Shown one piece after another: positions 51,863 through 60,578 of a stretch of DNA of 64,000 bases. The notes beneath the pieces are model-generated. The model saw only the letters and a list, made by a program, of their open reading frames with translations, was not told the origin of the DNA and searched no databases. Made by a program: the position numbers and the translations under genes. This stretch comes from CAIKBL01 sp050247235 (GTDB lineage: Bacteria > Pseudomonadota > Gammaproteobacteria > Ga0077536), in contig JBFWUN010000009.1 of NCBI GenBank assembly GCA_050247235.1, positions 1 to 64,000 on the forward strand. Direction: 5' to 3'. The number at the start of each line of letters is the position of its first letter. Within the stretch, counting starts at the first letter, position 1.

Positions 51863-53227
51863 ATGAACACGCCAGACCCTAACGCCCCCACCCGCACCGA
51901 ATCACTCGAAAAGTGGCTGCGGGAACGCAACTGCACCGAAGTCGAATGCATCATTCCGGATTTCTCCGGGGTGGCGCGCGGCAAGATCATGCCGGCGAGC
52001 AAGTTCTGGAAGGAGGAACGGCTGCGCCTGCCCGAGGGCGTGTTCGTGCAGACGGTCACCGGCGAGTACCCCGAGGATGACGTTACCGATCCGACGGAGC
52101 CGGACATGCTGCTGCGCCCGGACGTGTCGACGATCCGCGTCGTGCCCTGGGCCAGCGAGCCGACCGCGCAGGTCATCCATGACTGCTTCTACAACGACGG
52201 CCGGCCGGTGGATCTCGCGCCGCGCACGGTGCTGCGTCGCGTGCTCGATCTCTACGCGCGGCGCGGCTGGCGGCCCGTCGTGGCGCCCGAACTCGAGTTC
52301 TTCCTGGTCGAGAAGAACCTCGACCCCGATCTCCCGCTGAAACCTCCGGTCGGCCGTTCGGGCCGCCCCGAAACCGCGCGCCAGGCCTACGGCATCGACG
52401 CGGTGAACGAGTTCGATCCGCTGTTCGAGGACATCTACGACTACTGCGAGGCCCAGGAACTCGACATCGATACGCTGATCCACGAGTCCGGCGCCGCGCA
52501 GATGGAAATCAACTTCCTGCACGGCGATCCGATGGCCCTCGCCGACCAGGCGTTCCTGTTCAAGCGGACCTGCCGCGAGGCCGCCTATCGTCACGGTATC
52601 TACGCGACGTTCATGGCGAAGCCCCTGAAGGATGAACCGGGCAGCGCGATGCACATCCACCAGAGCGTGCTGGACGCGGCGACCGGACAGAACGTGTTCG
52701 CGACCGCCGACGGCAAGCTGACCGAGCTGTTCCTGTCGCACATCGCGGGGCTGCAGAAGTACCTGCCGGAAGCCATGAGCTTCTTCGCGCCGAACGTGAA
52801 TTCGTACCGGCGGCTCGCGAGCGGGAATTTTGCACCGATGAACGTCCAGTGGGGTTACGACAACCGCACCGTCGGGCTGCGCGTGCCGGTGGCCGAGCCG
52901 CAATCGACCCGCGTGGAGAACCGCGTGGCAGGGGCCGACGTGAATCCCTACCTCGCGATCGCGCTGTCGCTCGCCTGCGGGTACCTCGGCATGGTCGAAG
53001 GGCTGCAGCCATCCGCGCCGGTCAACGACAGCGGGTACGATCTCGGCTTCCAGCTCCCGCACAATCTCGAGGACGCACTGAAACTGCTGGCGGCTTCGAC
53101 CGCGCTGAAGGACATCATCGGGGAGCGCTTCGCACGCACCTACGCGGCGGTCAAACAGAAGGAATACTCCACGTTCTTTCACGTGATCAGTTCGTGGGAA
53201 CGCGAATTCCTGCTGTTGAATGTCTGA
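51863..53227 (+). CDS. glutamine synthetase family protein (gamma-glutamylpolyamine synthetase type)
   Basis: 454 residues with the full GS fold: N-terminal ESLEKWLRERNCTEVECIIPDFSGVARGKIMPASKF, metal-binding APELEFFL, GAAQMEINFLHG and HIHQSVLD, and the ATP loop VNSYRR. The short N-terminal domain, the absence of an adenylylation Tyr loop and the neighbouring transaminase and PuuB-like oxidase fit PuuA/SpuI-type ligases that join glutamate to putrescine. ATG 51863 has only GGA six bases upstream. A weak TAAGAT -10 is at 51785-51790. The stop overlaps the next gene by 8 bp. The general-nitrogen enzyme GlnA is a less likely alternative. Confidence 0.85.
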   Translation: MNTPDPNAPTRTESLEKWLRERNCTEVECIIPDFSGVARGKIMPASKFWKEERLRLPEGVFVQTVTGEYPEDDVTDPTEPDMLLRPDVSTIRVVPWASEPTAQVIHDCFYNDGRPVDLAPRTVLRRVLDLYARRGWRPVVAPELEFFLVEKNLDPDLPLKPPVGRSGRPETARQAYGIDAVNEFDPLFEDIYDYCEAQELDIDTLIHESGAAQMEINFLHGDPMALADQAFLFKRTCREAAYRHGIYATFMAKPLKDEPGSAMHIHQSVLDAATGQNVFATADGKLTELFLSHIAGLQKYLPEAMSFFAPNVNSYRRLASGNFAPMNVQWGYDNRTVGLRVPVAEPQSTRVENRVAGADVNPYLAIALSLACGYLGMVEGLQPSAPVNDSGYDLGFQLPHNLEDALKLLAASTALKDIIGERFARTYAAVKQKEYSTFFHVISSWEREFLLLNV

Positions 53228-54608
53228 TCCCACGGTGCGCATGACGCTCGCGTCCCGACATTCGACGGCCGAATGGCAGGCGCTGGACCAGGCGCACTAC
53301 CTGCATCCGTTCACCAACGGCGCGGCGCTGCACGCCACCGGTGCCCGCATCATCGCGCGGGCGGACGGGGTGTGGCTGTGGGACTCCGAGGGCCACCGGC
53401 TGCTGGATGGCATGGCGGGACTGTGGTGCGTGAACATCGGTTACGGCCGCCGTGAGCTGGTCGACGCGGCCGCCGCGCAGCTGCAGGAGCTGCCGTACTA
53501 CAACAGTTTCTTCAAGACGGCCAATCCCCCGGCGCTCGCGCTCGCCGCCCTGCTCGCCGAGGTCACGCCCGCCGGGTTCGAACACGTGTTCTTCACGAGT
53601 TCGGGATCGGAGGCAGTCGACACGGTCGTGCGGATGGTGCGCCACTACTGGGCAGCGCGCGGCGAACCGCAGCGGGACGTCATCATCGGCCGCTGGCACG
53701 GTTACCACGGCAGCACCCTCGCCGGCGCAAGCCTCGGCGGCATGCCGGCGATGCACGCGCAGGGCGGCCTGCCGCTGCCGGGCTTCGTGCACATCGATCC
53801 ACCGTACTGGTACGGGCTCGGCGGTGACGACACCCCGGAAGCGTTCGGCCTGCAGGCTGCGGACTGGCTGGAGCGGAAGATCCTGGAGATCGGGCCGGCG
53901 CGCGTCGCGGCGTTCGTCGGCGAGCCGGTGCAGGGCGCGGGCGGCGTGATCATTCCGCCGTCGACGTACTGGCCGGCGGTCGAGCGGATCTGCCGCCGCC
54001 ACGGCGTGCTGCTGGTCGCCGATGAAGTCATCTGCGGATTCGGCCGCACCGGTCGCTGGTTCGGCTGCGAGACGTTCGGATTCACGCCCGACCTGATGAC
54101 CTTGGCGAAAGGCATTTCATCCGGCTACCTGCCGCTCGGCGGCGTGATGGTCACGCGCCACGTGGCCGACGTGCTCAATGCGGGCGGCGAGTTCTTCCAC
54201 GGGTACACGTACTCCGGACATCCCGCCTGCTGCGCGGTGGGCGAGGTGAACGTGCGGCTGCTGCGCGACGAGGGCATCGTCGCGCGCGTCGGCACCACGC
54301 TCGGGCCGTACTTCGGCGCGGCGCTCGCAACACTCGGCGATCACCCGCTCGTCGGCGAAGTCCGCAGCGTCGGACTCATCGCCGGCCTCGAGCTGGTGCA
54401 GGACAAGCGAACTCGCGCCCGCTTTGCACCGCTGGGTGAAGTCGGGACCCGGTGCCGGGATATCTGCCTGCGCGAAGGGCTCGTGATGCGGGCCGTCGGC
54501 GACACCATGGTGCTGGCGCCACCGCTCGTGATTACACGCGAAGAAATCGATGAACTGGTGCGCCGGGCGCGGCGCTGCCTCGACCTGACCGCCGACGCGA
54601 TCGGGTGA
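53220..54608 (+). CDS. class III aminotransferase (putrescine-pyruvate type)
   Basis: 462 residues, fold-type I: ELPYYNSFFKTANPPALALAALLAEV, HVFFTSSGSEAVDTVVRMVRHYW, GEPVQGAGGVIIPP, LLVADEVICGFGRTG and the PLP Lys297 in TLAKGISSGYLPLGG. The opening HYLHPFTNGAALHATG and FFHGYTYSGHPACCA match SpuC and omega-amino acid:pyruvate aminotransferases, which convert putrescine to 4-aminobutyraldehyde with pyruvate. It overlaps the PuuA-like gene by 8 bp, so both are co-translated. With the ligase and oxidase this gives two routes for putrescine. Substrate could also be another diamine. Confidence 0.87.
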   Translation: MSDPTVRMTLASRHSTAEWQALDQAHYLHPFTNGAALHATGARIIARADGVWLWDSEGHRLLDGMAGLWCVNIGYGRRELVDAAAAQLQELPYYNSFFKTANPPALALAALLAEVTPAGFEHVFFTSSGSEAVDTVVRMVRHYWAARGEPQRDVIIGRWHGYHGSTLAGASLGGMPAMHAQGGLPLPGFVHIDPPYWYGLGGDDTPEAFGLQAADWLERKILEIGPARVAAFVGEPVQGAGGVIIPPSTYWPAVERICRRHGVLLVADEVICGFGRTGRWFGCETFGFTPDLMTLAKGISSGYLPLGGVMVTRHVADVLNAGGEFFHGYTYSGHPACCAVGEVNVRLLRDEGIVARVGTTLGPYFGAALATLGDHPLVGEVRSVGLIAGLELVQDKRTRARFAPLGEVGTRCRDICLREGLVMRAVGDTMVLAPPLVITREEIDELVRRARRCLDLTADAIG

Positions 54609-54780
54609 CCAGGTCAGGCACCCCTTGCCCAGGGCATGGCAGGCAGGGTGCGCGCGCGGCCCGGCGGTTGCGACCGCCGTCCCCCCTGGCGTAATGTCCG
54701 GCCTCGTGCGACGCACCACTCCCTGGCGACGCGATCAATCGACCGGCAGCGCTCGCCCCCAGTACGGAGTACCCGAGCCC

Positions 54781-55938
54781 ATGCGACTGACATGGCACAT
54801 GCGCCTGCGCCGGCTGTGGCCGGTGGTCATTCCCGTTTTGCTTGCATCCTGCGGCGACGCAGGGGACAGCGCGTCCTCCGCGCCCGGGAACACCGGGTCA
54901 CCGCCGGCAGACGACGCGCAGGTGCTGAACATCTACAACTGGTCCGACTACATCGCCGAGGACACGATCGCGAACTTCGAGCAGGAGACCGGGATCAAGG
55001 TCCGCTACGACGTGTTCGACTCGAACGAGGTGCTCGAGGCCAAGCTGCTGGCTGGTCGCACCGGTTACGACATCGTTGTGCCGTCCGCATTTTTCGTCGC
55101 GCGCCAGATCCAGGCGGGGGTGTTCCAGCCCCTGGACCGCGCAAAGCTCCCGCACTACCGGAATCTCGATCCCGCCATCATGAAAGTGCTCGCCGGTTAC
55201 GATCCGGACAACCGCCACGTGCTGCCGTGGATGTGGGGCACGACCGGCCTCGGGTACAACGAGAAAATGATCCGCGAGCGCCTCCCCGATGCGCCGATCG
55301 ACTCCTGGGACATGATCTTCAAGCCGGAAATCGTCACGCGCTTCAAGGACTGCGGCGTCTCCATGCTCGACGCGTCCAGCGAAGTGTTCCCCACCGCGTT
55401 GCGCCTGCTCGGGTTGCCGACCGGCAGCCAGACCGAGGAACACCTGGCGGCAGCCGAGAAGTTCGTGATGGCCGTGCGGCCGGCAATCCGCTACTTCCAT
55501 TCCTCCCAGTACATCAACGACCTTGCGAACGGCGAAGTGTGCCTCGCGCTCGGATGGAGCGGCGACGTGCTGATCGCGCGCGACCGCGCGCGCGAGGCGC
55601 GAAACGGGCATGAGATCCGGTACGTGATCCCGCGCGAGGGTGCGCTGATCTGGGTGGACACGATGGCGATCCCGAAGGACGCACCGAACGTCGACAACGC
55701 GTACCGGTTTCTCGATTACATCCTGCGCCCGGAGGTCATCGCGGCGGTCACGAACCATGTGAACTACGCGAACGGCAACGCCGCATCGCTTACGCTGGTG
55801 GATCCCGCGATCGCCGCCGATCCGGCGATCTACCCCGATGCCGAGACCAAGACCAAGCTGTTTCCGCAGGTCGTGAACACGCCGGAATACGACCGCCTTA
55901 CGACCCGCGCGTGGACGCGCATCAAGACGAACCAGTGA
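54781..55938 (+). CDS. potF: polyamine ABC transporter substrate-binding lipoprotein
   Basis: A 385-residue lipoprotein: lipobox LLASC at 22-26, then a Ser/Gly/Pro linker. The binding fold opens QVLNIYNWSDYIAEDTIANFEQETGIKVRYDVFDSNEVLEAKLLAGRTGYDIVVPSAFF, as in PotF/SpuD/PotD, with PWMWGTTGLGYN, YFHSSQYINDLANGEVCLALGWSGD and WVDTMAIPKDAPN. The NWSDY and D-x-N-E region contacts polyamine in relatives. The start ATG 54781 follows GAGTACCCGAGCCC. It begins 172 bp after the transaminase, possibly with its own promoter, and its TGA overlaps the GTG of the ATPase gene. Confidence 0.9.
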   Translation: MRLTWHMRLRRLWPVVIPVLLASCGDAGDSASSAPGNTGSPPADDAQVLNIYNWSDYIAEDTIANFEQETGIKVRYDVFDSNEVLEAKLLAGRTGYDIVVPSAFFVARQIQAGVFQPLDRAKLPHYRNLDPAIMKVLAGYDPDNRHVLPWMWGTTGLGYNEKMIRERLPDAPIDSWDMIFKPEIVTRFKDCGVSMLDASSEVFPTALRLLGLPTGSQTEEHLAAAEKFVMAVRPAIRYFHSSQYINDLANGEVCLALGWSGDVLIARDRAREARNGHEIRYVIPREGALIWVDTMAIPKDAPNVDNAYRFLDYILRPEVIAAVTNHVNYANGNAASLTLVDPAIAADPAIYPDAETKTKLFPQVVNTPEYDRLTTRAWTRIKTNQ

Positions 55939-57074
55939 CCACGGCAGCGGCGATGGACGCGCGCGCGCCGGATGGGGCGGCGTCCCGGATCTGCCTGCGC
56001 CTCGAGCAGGTGACCAGGCGGTTCGGCGATTTCACCGCGGTGGACGCGGTCAGTCTGGACATCGCGGCGGGCGAACTCTTCTGCCTGCTCGGCGGTTCCG
56101 GCTGCGGCAAGAGCACCTTGCTGCGCCTGATCGCCGGCTTCGAGACACCGGACAGCGGGCGCATCGTGTTCGAGGGCCGGGATCTCGCCGGCGTGCCGCC
56201 CTACCTGCGCCCGCTGAACATGATGTTCCAGTCCTACGCGCTGTTCCCGCACCTGACGGTCGCGGGCAACGTCGCGTTCGGATTGCGCCAGGAAGGTCTG
56301 CCGCGGCGTGCCATCGACGCGCGCGTGCACGCGATGCTGGAGATGGTGCAGCTCGACGGGCTCGCGATGCGCAGGCCGCACCAGCTGTCGGGCGGCCAGC
56401 GGCAGCGCGTCGCGCTCGCCCGGGCGCTGGTCAAGCGGCCGCGCCTGCTGCTGCTCGACGAACCGCTCGGGGCACTCGATCGCAAGCTCCGGGAGACGAC
56501 CCAGTTCGAGCTGCGGAACCTGCAGCGTGAACTCGGGATCACGTTCGTGGTCGTCACCCACGACCAGGAAGAGGCGATGTCGCTCGCCACGCGGATCGGC
56601 GTCATGCACGCAGGCCGAATCCTGCAGATGGGTACCCCCCGCGACGTCTACGAGAATCCCTGCTCACGCTATGTCGCCGACTTCATCGGCACCACCAACC
56701 TGTTTGAAGGGCGCGTGCTCGATGCGGACGCGACGACCGTGCGCATTCGCGACGACGCGGCGGGCTGCGTGCTCAGGCTTCACCACGCCCTCGCCGCGCC
56801 GCCGTCCGGCGGCGTGACGATGGCAATCCGGCCCGAGAAGATCACGCTCGCCCGCGGCACCGCCGGCGCGGTGGCCGACAACTGCGCGGCCGGGACGGTC
56901 GAAGGCGTCGTCTATCTCGGCGACCTGTCGATGGTCGCGATCCGGCTCTCCGGCGGCCGGCACGTGAAGGTCACCTTGCCCAACCTCGAACGGCACGCCA
57001 CCGAGACCGTGGCGCGGGGCGACGCGGTGATAGTGAGCTGGCGCGCCGACAGTGGCGTGGTGCTGACCACATGA
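55935..57074 (+). CDS. potA: polyamine ABC transporter ATPase
   Basis: 379 residues: Walker A GGSGCGKST, Q-loop MMFQSYALFPHL, signature LSGGQRQRVALARAL, Walker B LLLLDEPLGALD, the H-loop THDQEEAM, and a C-terminal TOBE domain (about 280-379, MAIRPEKITLARG and VYLGDLSMVAIRL). It drives import through PotB/PotC. The start is GTG 55935, overlapping the previous stop (GTGA); ATG 55953 is an alternative. Its TGA overlaps the ATG of the next gene. PotG would be an equally good name. Confidence 0.93.
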   Translation: MTTAAAMDARAPDGAASRICLRLEQVTRRFGDFTAVDAVSLDIAAGELFCLLGGSGCGKSTLLRLIAGFETPDSGRIVFEGRDLAGVPPYLRPLNMMFQSYALFPHLTVAGNVAFGLRQEGLPRRAIDARVHAMLEMVQLDGLAMRRPHQLSGGQRQRVALARALVKRPRLLLLDEPLGALDRKLRETTQFELRNLQRELGITFVVVTHDQEEAMSLATRIGVMHAGRILQMGTPRDVYENPCSRYVADFIGTTNLFEGRVLDADATTVRIRDDAAGCVLRLHHALAAPPSGGVTMAIRPEKITLARGTAGAVADNCAAGTVEGVVYLGDLSMVAIRLSGGRHVKVTLPNLERHATETVARGDAVIVSWRADSGVVLTT

Positions 57075-57997
57075 ACGGGCGCCGGTGGTCCGCCGAGCCG
57101 CTCGCGGGCGCGCGGGACCGCCACGGCCGACGCGGCGCGATCGCAGTACCGCTCGCGTGGCTCGGCCTGTTCTTCCTGCTGCCGCTGCTGATCGTGCTGA
57201 AGATCTCGCTGGCGGACCCGGCGATCGCGCAGCCCCCGTACAGCGCGCTCGTGCAACGGTCGGCCACCGGCGCACTGACGCTCGCCGCGGACCTGGACAA
57301 CTACCGTTTCCTCGTCGAGGACGCGCTGTACGGCAAGGCCTATCTCAGTTCCGTGAAGATCGCATTCATCTCCGCGTGCCTCTGCCTGCTGGTCGGGTAC
57401 CCGATGGCCTACGCGATGACACGGATGCCATCCGCGTGGCGGCCGATGCTGCTGATGCTCGTGATCCTGCCGTTCTGGACGTCGTTCCTGCTGCGCGTGT
57501 ATGCGTGGGTCGGGCTGCTGAGCAACCATGGCGTGGTCAACCAGGGGCTGCAGTGGCTCGGGCTCATCGAACAGCCGCTCGTGATGCTGAAGACGGCGTT
57601 CGCGGTGTATGTCGGTATCGTGTACACGTACCTGCCGTTCATGGTCCTGCCGTTGTACGCCACCCTGCTGAGACTCGACCGGACCTTGCTGGAAGCCGCG
57701 GCGGATCTCGGCTGCCGTCCGCTGCGCGCATTCTTCACCGTGACCGTGCCGCTGTCCGTGCCCGGCATTGCCGCCGGGTTCGCGCTGGTGTTCATTCCGG
57801 CGCTCGGTGAGTTCGTGATCCCGGACCTGCTCGGTGGCGCGGACACACTGATGATCGGCCACGTGCTGTGGACCGAGTTCTTCGTGAACCGCGCCTGGCC
57901 GGTGGCCGCCGCGGTGGCCGTCGTGATGCTGGTCGGCGTGCTCGCGGTGCTCGCGCTGCAACGCGCAGGGACACGCGCCGGAACGCATTCGGCATGA
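57071..57997 (+). CDS. potB: polyamine ABC transporter permease 1
   Basis: A 308-residue inner-membrane permease with about six helices: WLGLFFLLPLLIVLKISLA, the ISACLCLLVGYPMAYAM region, MLLMLVILPFWTSFLLRVYAWVGLL, VGIVYTYLPFMVLPLYATL, and helices in the last 60 residues. The EAA-loop LEAAADLGCRPLRAFFTVTVPLSVPGIAAG contacts the ATPase. The order is PotF-A-B-C, as in polyamine operons. ATG overlaps the potA stop in ATGA, and its own stop overlaps potC, so all are coupled. PotH is the alternative name. Confidence 0.92.
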   Translation: MNGRRWSAEPLAGARDRHGRRGAIAVPLAWLGLFFLLPLLIVLKISLADPAIAQPPYSALVQRSATGALTLAADLDNYRFLVEDALYGKAYLSSVKIAFISACLCLLVGYPMAYAMTRMPSAWRPMLLMLVILPFWTSFLLRVYAWVGLLSNHGVVNQGLQWLGLIEQPLVMLKTAFAVYVGIVYTYLPFMVLPLYATLLRLDRTLLEAAADLGCRPLRAFFTVTVPLSVPGIAAGFALVFIPALGEFVIPDLLGGADTLMIGHVLWTEFFVNRAWPVAAAVAVVMLVGVLAVLALQRAGTRAGTHSA

Positions 57998-58827
57998 GCG
58001 CGCGCCCGTCACGCCTCGCCACCACCTGGATGGTGGGCGCGTTCATGTTTCTCTACCTGCCCATCGTGTCGCTGGTGATCTACTCGTTCAACGCCAACCG
58101 GCTCGTGACGGTGTGGAGCGGGTTCTCCACGCGGTGGTATGCCGCGCTGTTCCGCAACGCGCAGGTGCTCGACGCCGCGCTGCTCAGCCTGCAGATCGCG
58201 CTCGTCAGCGCGAGCCTGGCGGTGGTACTCGGCACCCTGGTCGCGGTGTGTCTCTCGCGCTTCGGACCGTTCCGGGGCCGTGCGCTGCTGTCCGGGCTTG
58301 CAACGGCGCCGCTGGTGATGCCGGAAGTGATCACCGGGCTGTCGCTGCTGCTGCTGTTCGTGGCGCTCGAACAGGCGATTGGCTGGCCGAGCGAACGCGG
58401 CCTGCTGACAGTGGTGATCGCGCACACGACATTCGCGCTCGCGTACGTGGCGGTGGTAGTGCAGTCGCGCCTCGTCGGCCTGGACCCGTCGCTGGAGGAA
58501 GCCGCACTCGACCTCGGTGCGCGCCCGGCTACCGTGTTCTTCCGCATCACGTTGCCGCTGATCGCCCCCGCACTCGTGGCCGGCTGGCTGCTCGCGTTCA
58601 CCTTGTCGCTCGACGATCTCGTGATCGCGAGCTTCGTGTCCGGACCGGGCGCCACCACCCTGCCGATGCTGATCTACTCGAAGGTCCGCCTCGGGCTTTC
58701 GCCCGAGATCAACGCGCTCGCCTCGCTGCTGCTCGCCGTGGTCACGAGCGCGGCGGTGGGCGCGGGCTGGCTGCTGGCCCGGGCGCGCGCGCCCGTGTCC
58801 GGTCAGGCGATTCCGACATCCCGTTGA
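57994..58827 (+). CDS. potC: polyamine ABC transporter permease 2
   Basis: 277 residues, six helices: TWMVGAFMFLYLPIVSLVIYSFN, the IALVSASLAVVLGTLVAV helix, ATAPLVMPEVITGLSLLLLFVALEQAIG, VVIAHTTFALAYVAVVV, LAGWLLAFTLSLDDLVIASFV, LASLLLAVVTSAAVGAGWLLA. The EAA loop is LEEAALDLGARPATVFFRITLPLIAPALVAG, the PotC/PotI type, and SLDDLVIASFVSGPGATTLPMLIYS is diagnostic of this family. Start overlaps potB in ATGA. It is the last gene of the operon; 182 bp with no strong terminator follow. Confidence 0.92.
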   Translation: MSARPSRLATTWMVGAFMFLYLPIVSLVIYSFNANRLVTVWSGFSTRWYAALFRNAQVLDAALLSLQIALVSASLAVVLGTLVAVCLSRFGPFRGRALLSGLATAPLVMPEVITGLSLLLLFVALEQAIGWPSERGLLTVVIAHTTFALAYVAVVVQSRLVGLDPSLEEAALDLGARPATVFFRITLPLIAPALVAGWLLAFTLSLDDLVIASFVSGPGATTLPMLIYSKVRLGLSPEINALASLLLAVVTSAAVGAGWLLARARAPVSGQAIPTSR

Positions 58828-59009
58828 TACAGGTCACGGTTTGATGGATTCGCCACGTTCCGACACACCAGCGTCGCCCCGCCGTGAAGCCGCTGGCCTC
58901 GTCGGCGCCGCGCGGGCTGACTAAGATATCCGCCGACCTTACCTCGACTCGATGTTCAACCTGGCGGCGCGAACGTGCAGACGAGCGCCGGAATCCTGGA
59001 GAGTGCAGC

Positions 59010-60476
59010 ATGACGTCCTCCGCGACATCCGCCCGAAACCCCCGCATCATCATCATCGGCGCCGGCATGGCCGGCATCCTGACCGCCATCAAGCTGCGGG
59101 AGGCGGGCTATCGTGATTACGTGATCTACGAGAAGACCGGCCGCGTCGGCGGCACGTGGCGGGAGAATACCTACCCCGGGATCGCGTGCGATGTCCCGGC
59201 GCACCTCTACACCTATTCGTTCGAACCGAACCCCGAATGGAGCCACACGTTCGCCGAGGGACCCGAGATCCAGCGCTACTTCGAGACCGTCGCGCAGAAG
59301 TATGGCGTGGTCGAACACGTCCGCTTCAACGAGGGCATTCCCACCTGCCGCTTCGTCGATGGCCGCTGGCATGTCGAGACATCCACGGGCCGCAAGGATG
59401 TCGCGGATGTGGTGATTGCCGCCACCGGCGTGCTGCACCATCCGCACATCGCTGACATTCCGGGCCTGGCGTCGTTCAAGGGCGCCTGCTTTCACAGCGC
59501 GCGCTGGGATCACTCGGTGCCGCTCGAAGGCAAGCGCGTGGGCGTGATCGGCACGGGCTCCACCGCCATCCAGATCACCTCCGCGCTCGTCGGCAAGGTC
59601 GCCCGCTTCGAACTTTTCCAGCGCACCGCGCAGTGGATCATGCCGATCGAGAACGAGACCTTCACGGACGCTGACAAGGAGGAGTTCCGCACCAACCCGG
59701 CACGGCTCGCGACGATCAAGAAGGAGGCGAACGAGTACTTCCAGCGGTTCTCCTCGGCCGTGATCGATGCGGAGTCGCAGGAGATGAAGGATATCGAGGC
59801 CGCGTGCCTCGCCAACCTGGAGAACAACGTCAAGGATCCGGTGCTGCGCGAGAAGCTGCGCCCGAACTACCGCGCCGGTTGCAAGCGCCTCATCTTCTCG
59901 AGCGACTTCTACCAGGCGATCCAGCACCCGAATGCGCGCCTCGTCACCGAGGGCATCGAGTGCGTCGAGCCGGATGGCGTGCGCACGAAGGATGGCGAAC
60001 TGCACGAACTGGACGTGCTGGTGGCCGCCACCGGGTTCCGTGCCGACAGCTTCATCCGCCCGACGACGGTGCTCGGCCGCCATGGCGTGAATCTCGACGA
60101 CGTGTGGTCGGATCACCCGGTCGCGTACCTGTCGATCTCGATCCCGGAATTTCCGAACCTGTTCCTGTTGAATGGTCCGAACGGTCCGGTCGGCAATTTC
60201 TCGCTGATCCAGATCGCGGAGTACCAGGTCGGCTACATCCTGCAGCTGCTGGAGCAGATTCGCGCCGGTCACTGCCGCGAGATCGCGCCGAAGCGCGAGG
60301 CGACCGCGCGGTTCGAGAGCGAGCGTACCGTCGCCGCGAAGAAATCGATCTGGTCGACTGGCTGCAAAAGCTGGTACCTGGACAAGCACGGGGTGCCGGC
60401 GAGCTGGCCGTGGTCACGTGACCGGTTCTTCGAGGTGATGGCGAAGCCCGAACTGGAGTCCTACGAACTGGCCTGA
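59010..60476 (+). CDS. Baeyer-Villiger-type flavin monooxygenase
   Basis: A 488-residue class B flavoprotein: FAD motif GAGMAG (17-22), the VGGTWRENTYPGIACDVPAHLYTYSFEPNPEWSH block, FKGACFHSARWD (about 163-174, the BVMO fingerprint with the accepted W-D ending), and the NADPH fold IGTGSTAIQ (about 184-192), then ATGFRAD and LNGPNGPVG. It inserts oxygen next to ketones to give esters or lactones, or oxidises sulphides or amines. Closest in style to phenylacetone/cyclohexanone monooxygenase-like enzymes. Start ATG 59010 after GGAGAGTGCAGC. TAAGAT (58922-58927) may be its -10. No esterase lies beside it. Confidence 0.9.
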   Translation: MTSSATSARNPRIIIIGAGMAGILTAIKLREAGYRDYVIYEKTGRVGGTWRENTYPGIACDVPAHLYTYSFEPNPEWSHTFAEGPEIQRYFETVAQKYGVVEHVRFNEGIPTCRFVDGRWHVETSTGRKDVADVVIAATGVLHHPHIADIPGLASFKGACFHSARWDHSVPLEGKRVGVIGTGSTAIQITSALVGKVARFELFQRTAQWIMPIENETFTDADKEEFRTNPARLATIKKEANEYFQRFSSAVIDAESQEMKDIEAACLANLENNVKDPVLREKLRPNYRAGCKRLIFSSDFYQAIQHPNARLVTEGIECVEPDGVRTKDGELHELDVLVAATGFRADSFIRPTTVLGRHGVNLDDVWSDHPVAYLSISIPEFPNLFLLNGPNGPVGNFSLIQIAEYQVGYILQLLEQIRAGHCREIAPKREATARFESERTVAAKKSIWSTGCKSWYLDKHGVPASWPWSRDRFFEVMAKPELESYELA

Positions 60477-60542
60477 CCGGCAGCGCGCACCGCGTCCGCC
60501 CGACTGTCGCCGTCGCACCCGCCGGGCGCGGCGGCGACCACC

Positions 60543-60572
60543 GTGGCATACCGCCCGATCGTGTGGTATAGC
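60543..60572 (+). promoter_or_regulatory. possible promoter for a leaderless lexA mRNA
   Basis: GTGGCA (60543-60548), 18-base spacer, TATAGC (60567-60572), ending six bases before ATG 60579. GTGGCATA and GTGGTATA are near-identical direct repeats 20 bases apart, which could also be part of a repressor site. A longer inverted repeat, GTCGCCG (60506-60512) with CGGCGAC (60533-60539), lies upstream. No Shine-Dalgarno precedes the ATG. Confidence 0.3.
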
Positions 60573-60578
60573 TGCGGC

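Noticed and set aside
59471..59512. BVMO fingerprint ending W-D as a sign of a defective enzyme
   Set aside because: The accepted fingerprint allows Asp in place of Pro at the end, and all other motifs are intact.
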